From: Lachnospira rogosae
GTDB lineage: Bacteria > Bacillota > Clostridia > Lachnospirales > Lachnospiraceae
Direction: 5' to 3'
DNA: 64,000 bases
NCBI RefSeq assembly: GCF_040096455.1
Contig: NZ_JBBMER010000003.1
Span: 248,001-312,000 of the forward strand
Part shown: in pieces, positions 44,241 to 52,548 of the stretch
How positions within the stretch are numbered: the stretch's first letter is position 1
How the letters are laid out: each line of letters begins with the position of its first letter
Notes under the pieces: generated by a model
The model's database searches: none
What the model was told of the DNA's origin: nothing
Seen by the model: only the letters and a program-made list of their open reading frames with translations
Program-made: the position numbers and the translations under genes

Positions 44241-44451
44241 AGTATAGTATAACTTGTTATATGATAAGTTGTATATTCTAAAATGTTATTTCTGCTTTTA
44301 TATTTATTCAGGCAATATTGTCTATAATTCCAATGCATTAAGTAAAAGTCTGCATATTAGCAAAGTATTTAGTAATGTACGGCATTTGCGGTGTTGGGAC
44401 AGTATAGGCTTGTACTATGCTGTAGTTTAGATATGAAAGGTAGAAAGTACA
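44241..44451 (+). promoter_or_regulatory. Expression platform and leader of the AGCS symporter
   Basis: 211 bases between the riboswitch and the gene. A weak hairpin, TATAACTT with AAGTTGTA (about 44250-44275), follows aptamer 2. The rest is AT-rich with GAAAGG (44433-44438) ahead of ATG 44452. No standard terminator, so control may act on translation or on an alternative fold. Confidence 0.4.
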
Positions 44452-45870
44452 ATGTGGAATTCAATTAATCAGATTCTTGCGAACATTGATAATTTCGTAT
44501 GGGGTGTGCCGCTTATGGTAATTATCCTTTTTGGCGGAATATTATTGACAGTTCGTCTTGGTTTATTACAGATCAGAAAGCTCCCTTTAGCATTAAAATG
44601 GATGGTTAAAAATGAAGAAGAGGCAGAAGGTGAAATTACAAGTTTTGCCGCACTATGTACAGCGTTAAGTGCAACTATTGGTACTGGTAATATCGTTGGT
44701 GTTGCAACAGCAGTCTGTGCAGGTGGTCCAGGTGCATTATTCTGGATGGTTATAACAGCATTTTTCGGAATGGCAACTAAGTATTCAGAAGGTCTTCTTG
44801 CTGTTAAATACAGAGTTATAGGAGAAGACGGACACAGTCTTGGTGGACCATTCTATTATATAGAGCAGGGAATGGGCAAGAGCTGGAAATGGCTTGCTAA
44901 GTTATTTGCATTTTTTGGTGTATGTGTTGGACTTTTTGGTATTGGTACATTTAGTCAGGTAAATGGTATTTCAAGTGCGGTTAATGGATTTTTTGATGCG
45001 AATAATGAGCATTGTGTCAATATTCCATTTCTTGGCGAGTACTCATGGTCAGTAGTAATCGCTTCACTTATTCTTGCAGTCTGTGTTGCACTTGTGCTTA
45101 TAGGCGGTGTTAAGAGAATTGCAAGCGTAAGTCAGGTTGTAGTGCCATTTATGGCAATTATATATGTATTATTTGTTGCGGTTTTAGTAATAGCTAATAT
45201 TACTAGAGTTCCTGCGGCATTTAAGATTATTGTTCAGGCTGCATTTTCTCCTAGGGCAATCACTGGCGGAGCAGTCGGAAGTATGCTTGTTGCTATGCAG
45301 AAAGGTGTTGCAAGAGGCATTTTCTCTAATGAGGCTGGTCTTGGTAGTGCACCTATAGCAGCGGCTGCAGCACAGACTAACGAACCAGTAAGACAGGGAC
45401 TTGTAAGTATGACAGGTACATTTATTGATACAATTGTAATATGTACTCTTACAGGACTTTCAATTGTAATTACAGGTGCCTGGCAGGTTGAAGGCCTTGA
45501 GGGTGTATCAGTTACTACATATGCGTTCCAGAATGGACTTCCATTCCCGGCACAGGTATCTTCTTTTGTGCTTATGCTCTGTCTTGTATTCTTTGCATTT
45601 ACAACAATTCTTGGTTGGGACTATTACAGCGAAAGATGTCTTGAATATCTTAGCGGTGGTAATATGAAGCACGTTAAAATATACCGCTGGATATATATAT
45701 TAGCAGTATTTATCGGACCTTATATGACAGTAAGTGCGGTATGGACAATTGCTGATATATTTAACGGACTTATGGCACTGCCTAATATGATTGCGTTATT
45801 CGCATTGAGCGGAGTTGTGGTTAAGGAAACTAAGAGCTTCTTTGAAAGACATAATAATGAAAAGCTTTAA
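44452..45870 (+). CDS. Sodium:alanine/glycine symporter (AGCS family)
   Basis: 472 residues with about ten membrane segments. The family signature is clear: GTGNIVGVATAVCAGGPGAL and ATKYSEGLLAVKYR near residues 80-125, then ARGIFSNEAGLGSAPIAAAA near 285 and a conserved WDYYSERC near 385. It imports alanine or glycine with Na+. The tandem glycine riboswitch in its leader argues that glycine is the physiological substrate or signal. It is monocistronic, with a hairpin terminator after it. Confidence 0.95.
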   Translation: MWNSINQILANIDNFVWGVPLMVIILFGGILLTVRLGLLQIRKLPLALKWMVKNEEEAEGEITSFAALCTALSATIGTGNIVGVATAVCAGGPGALFWMVITAFFGMATKYSEGLLAVKYRVIGEDGHSLGGPFYYIEQGMGKSWKWLAKLFAFFGVCVGLFGIGTFSQVNGISSAVNGFFDANNEHCVNIPFLGEYSWSVVIASLILAVCVALVLIGGVKRIASVSQVVVPFMAIIYVLFVAVLVIANITRVPAAFKIIVQAAFSPRAITGGAVGSMLVAMQKGVARGIFSNEAGLGSAPIAAAAAQTNEPVRQGLVSMTGTFIDTIVICTLTGLSIVITGAWQVEGLEGVSVTTYAFQNGLPFPAQVSSFVLMLCLVFFAFTTILGWDYYSERCLEYLSGGNMKHVKIYRWIYILAVFIGPYMTVSAVWTIADIFNGLMALPNMIALFALSGVVVKETKSFFERHNNEKL

Positions 45871-45970
45871 TTTATAAATATTGTAGATATCCAAGAGTTC
45901 TTTAAAATAAAGCATTGAGCGGAAAAACTATAAAATAAAGCATGTTTAAATGAAAATAATGGACTTATAA

Positions 45971-46022
45971 AATAATGGCAATATCTCCTGTCCTTAAGTG
46001 GCGCGGAGGTATTGCCATTATT
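45971..46022 (+). terminator. Hairpin terminator after the AGCS symporter
   Basis: AATAATGGCAATATCTCC (45971-45988) pairs with GGAGGTATTGCCATTATT (46005-46022), with one G-U pair. The T-run is weak (TTATTTGG), so termination efficiency is uncertain. Confidence 0.65.
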
Positions 46023-46042
46023 TGGTATATTAATCCGGTGTA

Positions 46043-46107
46043 TTGACAAAAAATGATATGTTCATATATACTTATCAAAGTTAGTTATGATTAACTAAAG
46101 TTAGTCA
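46043..46107 (+). promoter_or_regulatory. Promoter with overlapping operator, probably metal-responsive
   Basis: TTGACA (46043-46048), an 18-base spacer and TATACT (46067-46072) form a good promoter. Directly after the -10 box is the inverted repeat TTAGTTA-TGAT-TAACTAA (46081-46098). A second AAAGTTAGTCA half-site (46097-46107) lies exactly 20 bases after the first AAAGTTAGTTA (46077-46087). The layout resembles DtxR/IdeR/MntR-type operators. Confidence 0.6.
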
Positions 46108-46141
46108 CAACAAGATAATAAGAAAGGACATCGAAACATTA

Positions 46142-46528
46142 ATGAAGAATATCATTAAATCCCCAATTAAACTTTTATGGCTTATGATAGGAATTGTGTC
46201 AATGGTACTCGGTGCAATAGGTGTCGTACTTCCAGTATTACCAACAACGCCATTTTTATTATTAGCATCTTTCTGCTTTGCCAAAGGCTCTGACAGATTT
46301 CATATGTGGTTTATTGGAACAAAGCTTTACAAAAAACATCTTGAAAGCTTCGTTACCAGCCGTTCAATGACATTAAAGACTAAGTTGTGCATACTTCTGC
46401 CAGCATCAGCAATGCTTATATTGGCAATGCTTGCAATGTCTAATATATATGGGCGTGTATTTATTGTATTTTTGATAATATTCAAGTACATATATTTCTT
46501 TACAAGAATTGAAACAGTTAAGGCGTAA
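46142..46528 (+). CDS. ybaN: DUF454/YbaN-family small membrane protein
   Basis: 128 residues with three to four membrane segments. The family signature GAIGVVLPVLPTTPFLLLASFCFAKGS and the following MWFIGTKLYKKHLESFV are typical of YbaN (DUF454) inner-membrane proteins of unknown function. AGAAAGGAC lies 13 bases before ATG 46142. Its own promoter holds an operator-like inverted repeat (46081-46107), suggesting control by a metal-dependent repressor. It converges on pepT; a GGCGTAAGCTTATGCC palindrome lies between them. Confidence 0.87.
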   Translation: MKNIIKSPIKLLWLMIGIVSMVLGAIGVVLPVLPTTPFLLLASFCFAKGSDRFHMWFIGTKLYKKHLESFVTSRSMTLKTKLCILLPASAMLILAMLAMSNIYGRVFIVFLIIFKYIYFFTRIETVKA

Positions 46529-46539
46529 GCTTATGCCTG

Positions 46540-47769
46540 TTAGTTAATTATAGGCTTGGAAAATGTTTTCACGAGTTCTACAAGCATATCAACAGTTTTG
46601 TCCATACCTTCGATGGTTATGTGTTCGTAAGGACCGTGGTAGGCGTGTCCGCCAGTGCCAAGGTTAGGGCAGGGAAGTCCCATATAACTTAACATACAGC
46701 CGTCAGTGCCACCTCTTATTGGAAGTATAAGGGGTGGTATATTAGTATTCTTGCAGGCTTTCACAGCATTTTCTATAAGAAACATACATTTTTTGATAAT
46801 CTCAGCCATATTGCGGTACTGGTCAGTGATAGTGAGCTGTACAGTTCCAGCACCCCATTTTTCATTCATAATCTTTTCAATGTGGCACAGTGTGGCTTTC
46901 TTTGCTTCAAATAACGAAGCATCGTGGTCACGGATTATATAATTAAGGTGTGCTTCTGCAACATCACCAGACATACTTATAAGATGATAGAAGCCTTCGT
47001 AATTCTCCGTTTCCCTTGGTATCTCCATAGCCGGCAGGCAATTATTAATTTCCATAGCTACTAAGGAAGCGTTAATCATAGTATCCTTAGATGAGCCGGG
47101 GTGGACATTAAAACCTTTCACAACATATTCAGCTTTGGCGGCATTGAAATTCTCGTACTGTATCTCACCCTCAGTATCGCCATCAACAGTGTATGCGTAA
47201 TCAGCTCCGAAGCGTTCAACGTCAAAATGTTGAGTACCCATACCAATCTCTTCATCAGGCGTAAATGCTACGCAAATTGCAGGGTGTTCAATATTATTAG
47301 CAGTGATATATTCAATCATAGTAAGAATTTCAGCAATTCCAGCCTTATCATCTGCACCAAGAATAGTTGTTCCATCAGAAGTTATAAGAGTTCTGCCCTT
47401 TAAAGAAGCAAGATGTGGAAAAGTATCAGGACTTAATATAAGTCCGCTGTTACCAAGCAATAAGTCTCCACCATCATAATCAGGAGTCACAACAGGATTG
47501 ATATCACCATTGCAATAATCAGACACAGTATCCATATGGGCAATAAAACCAATTGAAGGAAGCTTCTCAAGCCCCTTAGTTGCAGGCAGTCTGCCATAAA
47601 GATAACAATGTTTATCAAGCTTAACATCACTAAGTCCAAGCTCAGTCATCTCGTCTTTAAGAAGCCCAGCCAGCTTAAACTGACACTCAGAAGAAGGTGA
47701 CTTTCCACTCTCTTCATCACTAGGAGTTCTGACAACAACATACTTTAATAATCTTTCATAAGCTTTCAT
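46540..47769 (-). CDS. pepT: Peptidase T (tripeptide aminopeptidase)
   Basis: 409 residues, normal length. Cytoplasmic M20B zinc peptidase that removes the N-terminal residue of tripeptides. Metal ligands and catalytic residues are visible: FIAHMDTVSD (His), LGADDKAG (Asp), TPDEEIGMG (Glu pair), VDGDTEGE (Asp) and HGPYEH (His). NVHPGSSK and RGGTDGCMLSYMGLPCPN are also conserved. GAGGATTTGTT precedes ATG 47769. Transcribed alone on the minus strand; its start is divergent from thiW with 156 bases between. Confidence 0.95.
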   Translation of the reverse strand: MKAYERLLKYVVVRTPSDEESGKSPSSECQFKLAGLLKDEMTELGLSDVKLDKHCYLYGRLPATKGLEKLPSIGFIAHMDTVSDYCNGDINPVVTPDYDGGDLLLGNSGLILSPDTFPHLASLKGRTLITSDGTTILGADDKAGIAEILTMIEYITANNIEHPAICVAFTPDEEIGMGTQHFDVERFGADYAYTVDGDTEGEIQYENFNAAKAEYVVKGFNVHPGSSKDTMINASLVAMEINNCLPAMEIPRETENYEGFYHLISMSGDVAEAHLNYIIRDHDASLFEAKKATLCHIEKIMNEKWGAGTVQLTITDQYRNMAEIIKKCMFLIENAVKACKNTNIPPLILPIRGGTDGCMLSYMGLPCPNLGTGGHAYHGPYEHITIEGMDKTVDMLVELVKTFSKPIIN

Positions 47770-47925
47770 AACAAATCCTCATTTCTGTATATATTATAAT
47801 ATTCCCCGTCCTCATAAAATTAAAACCATAACCTGATATAATTCCCTCATATAATATAACACAACCCACAAAATTATGTTAAAATAAATCAGAGGTTAAT
47901 AGACTAATAGATTAGGAGAAATACT

Positions 47926-48438
47926 ATGAACAACATTAAAAAACTTTCCACTGCTGGTGTCCTATGTGCAGTCGCAGTAGCTGGAAGCCTGATTTCATTT
48001 CCTGTATTTGGAAGTAAATGTGCACCAGTACAACATATGGTTAATATATTCTGTGCCGTCCTTTTAGGACCCGGATACGGCGTAATGGCGGCATTTGTTG
48101 CCTCACTTATAAGAAATCTGCTTGGAATGGGAAGCCTTATGGCATTTCCGGGAAGTATGTTCGGTGCATTGATATGCGGTATTGTATACAAAAAGACCCA
48201 TAATATTATTGCAACAATGATAGGAGAAGTAGCAGGAACATCAATACTTGGTGGTTTATGTGCATATCCGGTTGCAATATTCCTTATGGGAAAAAGTGCC
48301 GCAGGAATAGCATTTTATGCGTATATAATTCCATTTTTTATATCAACTGCCATGGGTGCGGTCATATCTGGAATAATAGTATTCAGCATAAAAAAGGCAG
48401 GCTTGTTAGTTAAGATTCAGGACAATCTTGCAGGATAG
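47926..48438 (+). CDS. thiW: ThiW, substrate-binding (S) component of an ECF thiazole/thiamine transporter
   Basis: 170 residues with five to six membrane segments. The start KKLSTAGVLCAVAVAGSLISFPVFGSKCAPVQHMVNIFCAVLLGP matches the ThiW family, thought to take up the thiamine thiazole precursor through the shared ECF energising module (encoded elsewhere). AGGAGAAATACT precedes ATG 47926. thiM follows, so uptake and phosphorylation of hydroxyethylthiazole are joined. I found no TPP riboswitch in the 156-base leader, although thi genes often carry one. Confidence 0.87.
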   Translation: MNNIKKLSTAGVLCAVAVAGSLISFPVFGSKCAPVQHMVNIFCAVLLGPGYGVMAAFVASLIRNLLGMGSLMAFPGSMFGALICGIVYKKTHNIIATMIGEVAGTSILGGLCAYPVAIFLMGKSAAGIAFYAYIIPFFISTAMGAVISGIIVFSIKKAGLLVKIQDNLAG

Positions 48439-48584
48439 ACAATTCAATATGCAAAATCGATAGGCATATATAGGAGAATACAAGCTATTATAAGCAATGA
48501 TAAAAGACGTTGTAATATTCAATACAGTGATAATCATATATGGAAAAAGACAAGCTTTCTGTATAGAAAAGAGGGTTTTAGTGA

Positions 48585-49454
48585 ATGTTTGAAAATATAA
48601 TAAAAAATGTGCATAACAGACATCCGCTTATCCACTGCATAACGAACTATGTGAGCATTAATGATTGTGCCAATATAGTGCTTGCATGCGGTGGTGCACC
48701 TATAATGGCGGAGGATATTAATGAGGTGAGCCAGATAACATCAATATGCCAGGGACTTGATATTAATATCGGGATGCTTAATGATAATAAATTATCATCA
48801 ATGCTTAAAGCAGGTGCTACAGCCAATGAACTTGGAATACCAGTAATACTTGACCCTGTTGGTGCTGGTTCATCAGATTACAGAATTAAAGCTGTCCAAA
48901 ATCTTATGTCCAATGTACAGTTTGGTGTTATAAGAGGAAATGTATCCGAGATAAAAGCGATAGCCGAAAAGCAGGGAATTCATAATATAGCAGCTGGAGT
49001 ATATGAAACTATGCAGAAAAATAAGTCTGCTATGGGTGTTGAGGCGGGGATTGCCGATAAAATTACAGATGATAATATAAAAGAAATGGCAGATTTTATT
49101 AATAAGCTGTCCCAAAAGACAGGTGCTGTGATTGCGGTTACAGGCGGAATTGATATGGTTGCTGATGAGAACCGCGTATATGCAATAAGGAATGGTCATA
49201 AGATGATGAGCCTTGTTACCGGTGCCGGTTGTCAGCTGTCAGCTCTTACATCAGCATATGTAGCAGCGGATAAAGAGCATATATTAGAAAGTGTATGTGC
49301 AGCTGTTAGTGTAATGGGAATAAGCGGAGAGCTTGCATACCGCAGAATGGCAGAAGTGGATGGCAATGCAAGCTACAGGAATTATATAATTGATGCTGTA
49401 TACAATATGACAGACGAAACTTTGAAAGAATTGGGAAGAATAGAGCGTATATAG
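48585..49454 (+). CDS. thiM: Hydroxyethylthiazole kinase
   Basis: 289 residues. Phosphorylates 4-methyl-5-(2-hydroxyethyl)thiazole in thiamine salvage. NRHPLIHCITNYVSINDCAN at the start, APIMAEDINEV, ILDPVGAGSSDYR, and GAGCQLSALTSAY with the active-site Cys are family marks. The length is a little above the usual ~265 residues. GAGGG precedes ATG 48585. It follows thiW by 146 bases and probably shares its transcript. No thiD or thiE is in the window. Confidence 0.94.
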   Translation: MFENIIKNVHNRHPLIHCITNYVSINDCANIVLACGGAPIMAEDINEVSQITSICQGLDINIGMLNDNKLSSMLKAGATANELGIPVILDPVGAGSSDYRIKAVQNLMSNVQFGVIRGNVSEIKAIAEKQGIHNIAAGVYETMQKNKSAMGVEAGIADKITDDNIKEMADFINKLSQKTGAVIAVTGGIDMVADENRVYAIRNGHKMMSLVTGAGCQLSALTSAYVAADKEHILESVCAAVSVMGISGELAYRRMAEVDGNASYRNYIIDAVYNMTDETLKELGRIERI

Positions 49455-49570
49455 TGTGTAAAAATATGAAATATATACAAGATATGTGAAAACATGGTGT
49501 ATATAAATGATACAGATATATATCGTGACAATGCATAGGTATATAATATTTGATAGCAGAGGAATAATAT

Positions 49571-50128
49571 ATGAGCAGTTATTTTTATTTTACAAGACAC
49601 GGACAGACTATATGGAATGTAGAGAATAAAATATGTGGTGCGACAGACATTGCACTTACAGAGCTTGGACATAAGCAGGCAATAGAATTAGGTGAGTGTA
49701 TCAAAATGGGAAATATACATATTGATGAGATATTATATTCTCCACTTATAAGAGCGGCTGACACAGCAAAGCATATATCAGAAACCGCTGGCATACCGTG
49801 CAGAATGGAAATACGGTTAAAGGAGCAGAATTTTGGCAGATACGAGTCTACACCAAGAGATGGCAGGGAATTTGCTGCGGCTAAGATGAACTTTGTTGAT
49901 GATTTTGACGGTGGAGAGACAATGCTTCATCTGAGTCAGAGGATATATAATCTTATAGATGATATAAGAAATGACAATTCTGATAAAATATATCTTCTAG
50001 TTGCGCATAATGGTATTTCGAGGATTGTCGAGTCATATTTCAGAAATATGAGCAATGATGAGTTTTCAGGCTTTGGAATTAAGAACTGTGAACTTAAAAA
50101 GTATGAATTTAAAGATAAAAATGCTTAG
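49571..50128 (+). CDS. Histidine phosphatase-family protein (phosphoglycerate mutase fold)
   Basis: 185 residues. The phospho-His motif FTRHGQTIWNVE is at the N-terminus, with conserved SPLIRAADTA in the middle and the second His in VAHNGISRIV. Members dephosphorylate many small molecules (alpha-ribazole phosphate, sugar phosphates) or act as phosphoglycerate mutases; this short form is more likely a phosphatase. Substrate unknown. It stands between thiM (116 bases upstream) and the ThrE-type exporter genes. A role on a thiamine-pathway phosphate is conceivable from position but unproven. GAGGAATAAT precedes ATG 49571. Confidence 0.85.
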   Translation: MSSYFYFTRHGQTIWNVENKICGATDIALTELGHKQAIELGECIKMGNIHIDEILYSPLIRAADTAKHISETAGIPCRMEIRLKEQNFGRYESTPRDGREFAAAKMNFVDDFDGGETMLHLSQRIYNLIDDIRNDNSDKIYLLVAHNGISRIVESYFRNMSNDEFSGFGIKNCELKKYEFKDKNA

Positions 50129-50166
50129 AAAATGCGTAGAAGGTGTGTGTAAAGGAGTAACAATAT

Positions 50167-50913
50167 ATGGATTATAAGCTTCTTATTGATACAGCGGCTC
50201 TTGCGGGTATGATTATGTTAGAAAATGGAGCAGAGATATACAGAGTTGAGGAAACAATCGATTATATGCTTAAAACGTCAGGTTTAAAGACTACACAGGC
50301 ATTTGTTGTATCAACGGGATTTATGATTTCTTTAGATGATCCGTCAATAGATGCACTGACAGTTGTCAGGAGAGTGGACAGAGGGGCAACCAACCTTAAT
50401 ATGATAGCTCAGGTCAATGACATATCAAGAAAGTTTTATAAAGGAATAATATCATTAGAGGAGGCATTTTCGCAGTTAAAGCATTTAAAGAAGAATCAGT
50501 ATCCGTGGTGGTTAAAGGATATATGCACAGTATTCGTTGGGCTTTTCTTTACGGGAATGTACGGCGGCAATGGCGTGGATATGCTGTTTACAGGGATAGT
50601 TGGCGTATTCTTGGCTATATGGTTACACGCCGCCGGCAGTATGAAGCTTAATTCCCTTATAAAAGACCTGACAGCTTCTATTATATTGTCAGTTGTGGCA
50701 AGGGTACTCATTCATCTTAATCCACTTGCCCATCTTGATTTAATAATAATAGGTTCGATAATGGTACTTGTTCCCGGGGCTGCAATAACCAACGCAATAA
50801 GAGATACTCTCCACGGCGACTACGCCTCTGGCAATGCCAATATCCTCCAAGCCTTCACCGAAGCCGCCCTAATAGCCCTGGGCGTCTACATAGGCCTGGT
50901 AATAATATCCTAA
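50167..50913 (+). CDS. Threonine/serine exporter-type protein, large subunit (ThrE N-part, YjjP-like)
   Basis: 248 residues. A cytoplasmic N-terminal part (LAGMIMLENGAEIYRVEETIDYML and a VDRGATNLN region) is followed by about five membrane segments from residue 118. This is the PF06738-type half of ThrE; the other half is the separate gene at 51088. Members export threonine/serine or small dicarboxylates (E. coli YjjP/YjjB). AAAGGAG precedes ATG 50167. From about 50800 the codons abruptly become C-rich, continuing into the GC-rich element after the stop, which suggests a local rearrangement or conversion at the 3' end. Confidence 0.85.
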   Translation: MDYKLLIDTAALAGMIMLENGAEIYRVEETIDYMLKTSGLKTTQAFVVSTGFMISLDDPSIDALTVVRRVDRGATNLNMIAQVNDISRKFYKGIISLEEAFSQLKHLKKNQYPWWLKDICTVFVGLFFTGMYGGNGVDMLFTGIVGVFLAIWLHAAGSMKLNSLIKDLTASIILSVVARVLIHLNPLAHLDLIIIGSIMVLVPGAAITNAIRDTLHGDYASGNANILQAFTEAALIALGVYIGLVIIS

Positions 50914-50918
50914 AAACG

Positions 50919-51033
50919 AGCCGCCGGTCCTTAGCCGGCAGCCCAAGCTGGCGGCTGAGTACCGCTGCGAGCGGCACTCAGCGCAAGCGTGTCGCCGTTG
51001 TACTTGCTGGGAGCTGGCAATCCAGCCACAACG
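50919..51033. repeat. GC-rich folded element between the two ThrE-type genes
   Basis: 115 bases of clearly higher GC than all surroundings. Three stems: AGCCGCC (50919-50925) with GGCGGCT (50950-50956), which shares its last bases with the next stem; GCTGAGT plus CCGCT (50954-50966) with AGCGG plus ACTCAGC (50970-50982); and CGTTGT (50996-51001) with ACAACG (51028-51033), enclosing CTGG/CCAG. No T-run follows. It could be a dispersed palindromic repeat or an RNA that tunes expression between the two subunits. Confidence 0.6.
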
Positions 51034-51087
51034 TAAATAATATCACCCACACATCAAGGAAAAGATAAAATTCAGGAGGCCATCCAT

Positions 51088-51510
51088 ATGCTACTTCAAT
51101 GCCTATTCGCTTTCGGTGCAATCATAACATTTTCAGTAATAATAGAAGCCCCAAGAAAATGCCTGCTAGTTAACGGCATACTAGGTCTTGCAGGCTGGGC
51201 AATCTATTTGTATACAGAACAGTTCACATCAGTTCTTATGGCAACCTTTATGTCAGGACTTGTGCTTGCAATAATCTCCCACATACTGGCAAGACTTTTA
51301 AAGACACCGGTTACAACAACACTTATACCGGCGATATTAACAATAGTTCCTGGAGCTGGAATGTACCAGACGGTATATTACCTGTTCACATCAGATACAC
51401 AGCAGGCATTATCAAGTCTTGTTGGAACAATTGGTGCGGCAGGGGCAATTGCGATAGCCATATTTATTGTTGATGCATTAGTTGCTGTAGTTAAACGTAT
51501 TGTATTATAA
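51088..51510 (+). CDS. Threonine/serine exporter-type protein, small subunit (ThrE_2, YjjB-like)
   Basis: 140 residues with four membrane segments. PF12821-like: ITFSVIIEAPRKCLLVNGILGLAGW, then TTTLIPAILTIVPGAGMYQTVYYL, then a final helix. It forms the transporter together with the 50167 protein. CAGGAGG precedes ATG 51088. The first ~40 codons, like the end of the partner gene, use more C-ending codons than the rest of the window. The gap of 174 bases between subunits is filled by the GC-rich element, which is unusual because these genes are usually nearly adjacent. Confidence 0.87.
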   Translation: MLLQCLFAFGAIITFSVIIEAPRKCLLVNGILGLAGWAIYLYTEQFTSVLMATFMSGLVLAIISHILARLLKTPVTTTLIPAILTIVPGAGMYQTVYYLFTSDTQQALSSLVGTIGAAGAIAIAIFIVDALVAVVKRIVL

Positions 51511-51522
51511 AGGAGAGACGGT

Positions 51523-52428
51523 ATGACATTACAACAGCTGTCTTATCTTATAAAAGTTGCTGAGTGCGGCAATATAACAGAGGCTGCGGAACAATTATAT
51601 ATATCACAGCCAAGTCTTAGCACGGCAATAAGCAATCTTGAAAAAGAGATGGGTGTTACAGCTTTTATAAGAACGAAAAAGGGCGTTATAGTAACACACG
51701 AGGGTGAAGAACTATTGTCGTTTGCAAGAATGTTATTAGAGCAGGCGGATATTATGAAAGAGCATTTCGGGGTTGTTAATAAAAGAGATCCGAAGTTCTC
51801 AGTATCGTGCCAGCATTATTCATTTGCCGTTAATGCTTTCGTTGATGTTGTTAATCAATTTGATGCAGATAAATACAGTTTTATATTAAGGGAAACACAG
51901 ACAGGCGAGATTATAGATGATGTTGCTTATGGCAAAAGTGAACTTGGAATACTATATCTGTCAGATAATAATGAGGAAGTAATAAGCAAGCTTCTTAAGA
52001 AAAATGACCTTGTATACGAACAGCTTATTGAAGCAAAGCCGCATGTATTTATATGCAAGAGGCACCCGCTTGCAGATATGGATTTTGTGACGATTGAAGA
52101 TTTAAAACAGTATCCATATCTTGTGTTTGAGCAGGGTGAGAGAAATTCATTTTATTTTTCAGAAGAATTCTTAAGCGTGCTTGATTTCCCTAAGAATATA
52201 CAGGTGCGTGACAGGGCTACTTTATTTAATCTTGCAATAGGACTTAATGGATTTACCGTAAGTTCAGGTATTATTGATGAGAAGCTCAATGGCTCAGATA
52301 TTATTGCCAAGCCATTAAAATCCGATTGTATTATGAGGATAGGACTTGTCAGAAAGAAGAATATAATGCTTAGCAGATACGCAGAATTCTATATAAAAGC
52401 ATTGAAAAATAACTTATCCATAGTTTAA
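51523..52428 (+). CDS. LysR-family transcription regulator
   Basis: 301 residues. N-terminal winged helix (LSYLIKVAECGNITEAAEQLYISQPSLSTAISNLEKEMG) and a C-terminal effector-binding domain of the LysR type. AAAGGAG precedes ATG 51523, only 12 bases after the exporter stop, so it is probably the third gene of that operon. It lies directly upstream of metE on the same strand, so a MetR-like role is possible. Regulation of the exporter itself is equally possible. Nothing in the sequence decides between these. Confidence 0.9.
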   Translation: MTLQQLSYLIKVAECGNITEAAEQLYISQPSLSTAISNLEKEMGVTAFIRTKKGVIVTHEGEELLSFARMLLEQADIMKEHFGVVNKRDPKFSVSCQHYSFAVNAFVDVVNQFDADKYSFILRETQTGEIIDDVAYGKSELGILYLSDNNEEVISKLLKKNDLVYEQLIEAKPHVFICKRHPLADMDFVTIEDLKQYPYLVFEQGERNSFYFSEEFLSVLDFPKNIQVRDRATLFNLAIGLNGFTVSSGIIDEKLNGSDIIAKPLKSDCIMRIGLVRKKNIMLSRYAEFYIKALKNNLSIV

Positions 52429-52472
52429 AACTATGATAAGCGTAATAAATTAAGTATTTTATTAAAAATTCA

Positions 52473-52527
52473 TATAATGATAATATGACCTCAGGTTGTT
52501 CAGTATATTAGTCGAACAGCCTGAGGT
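52473..52527 (+). promoter_or_regulatory. metE promoter region and leader hairpin
   Basis: TATAAT (52473-52478) could be the -10 box. Just after it is the hairpin ACCTCAGGTTGTTC (52488-52501) with GAACAGCCTGAGGT (52514-52527), one G-U pair and a 12-base loop. Only TTAATTAATTT follows, not a terminator T-run. It is neither a SAM riboswitch nor a T-box by sequence. GGAGG lies between it and ATG 52549. Confidence 0.5.
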
Positions 52528-52548
52528 TAATTAATTTGGAGGATATAT

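Noticed and set aside
47826..47848. ACCTGATATAATT stretch resembling the TPP riboswitch core
   Set aside because: Only the second core half is suggested; the CTGAGA half and the paired arms are missing.
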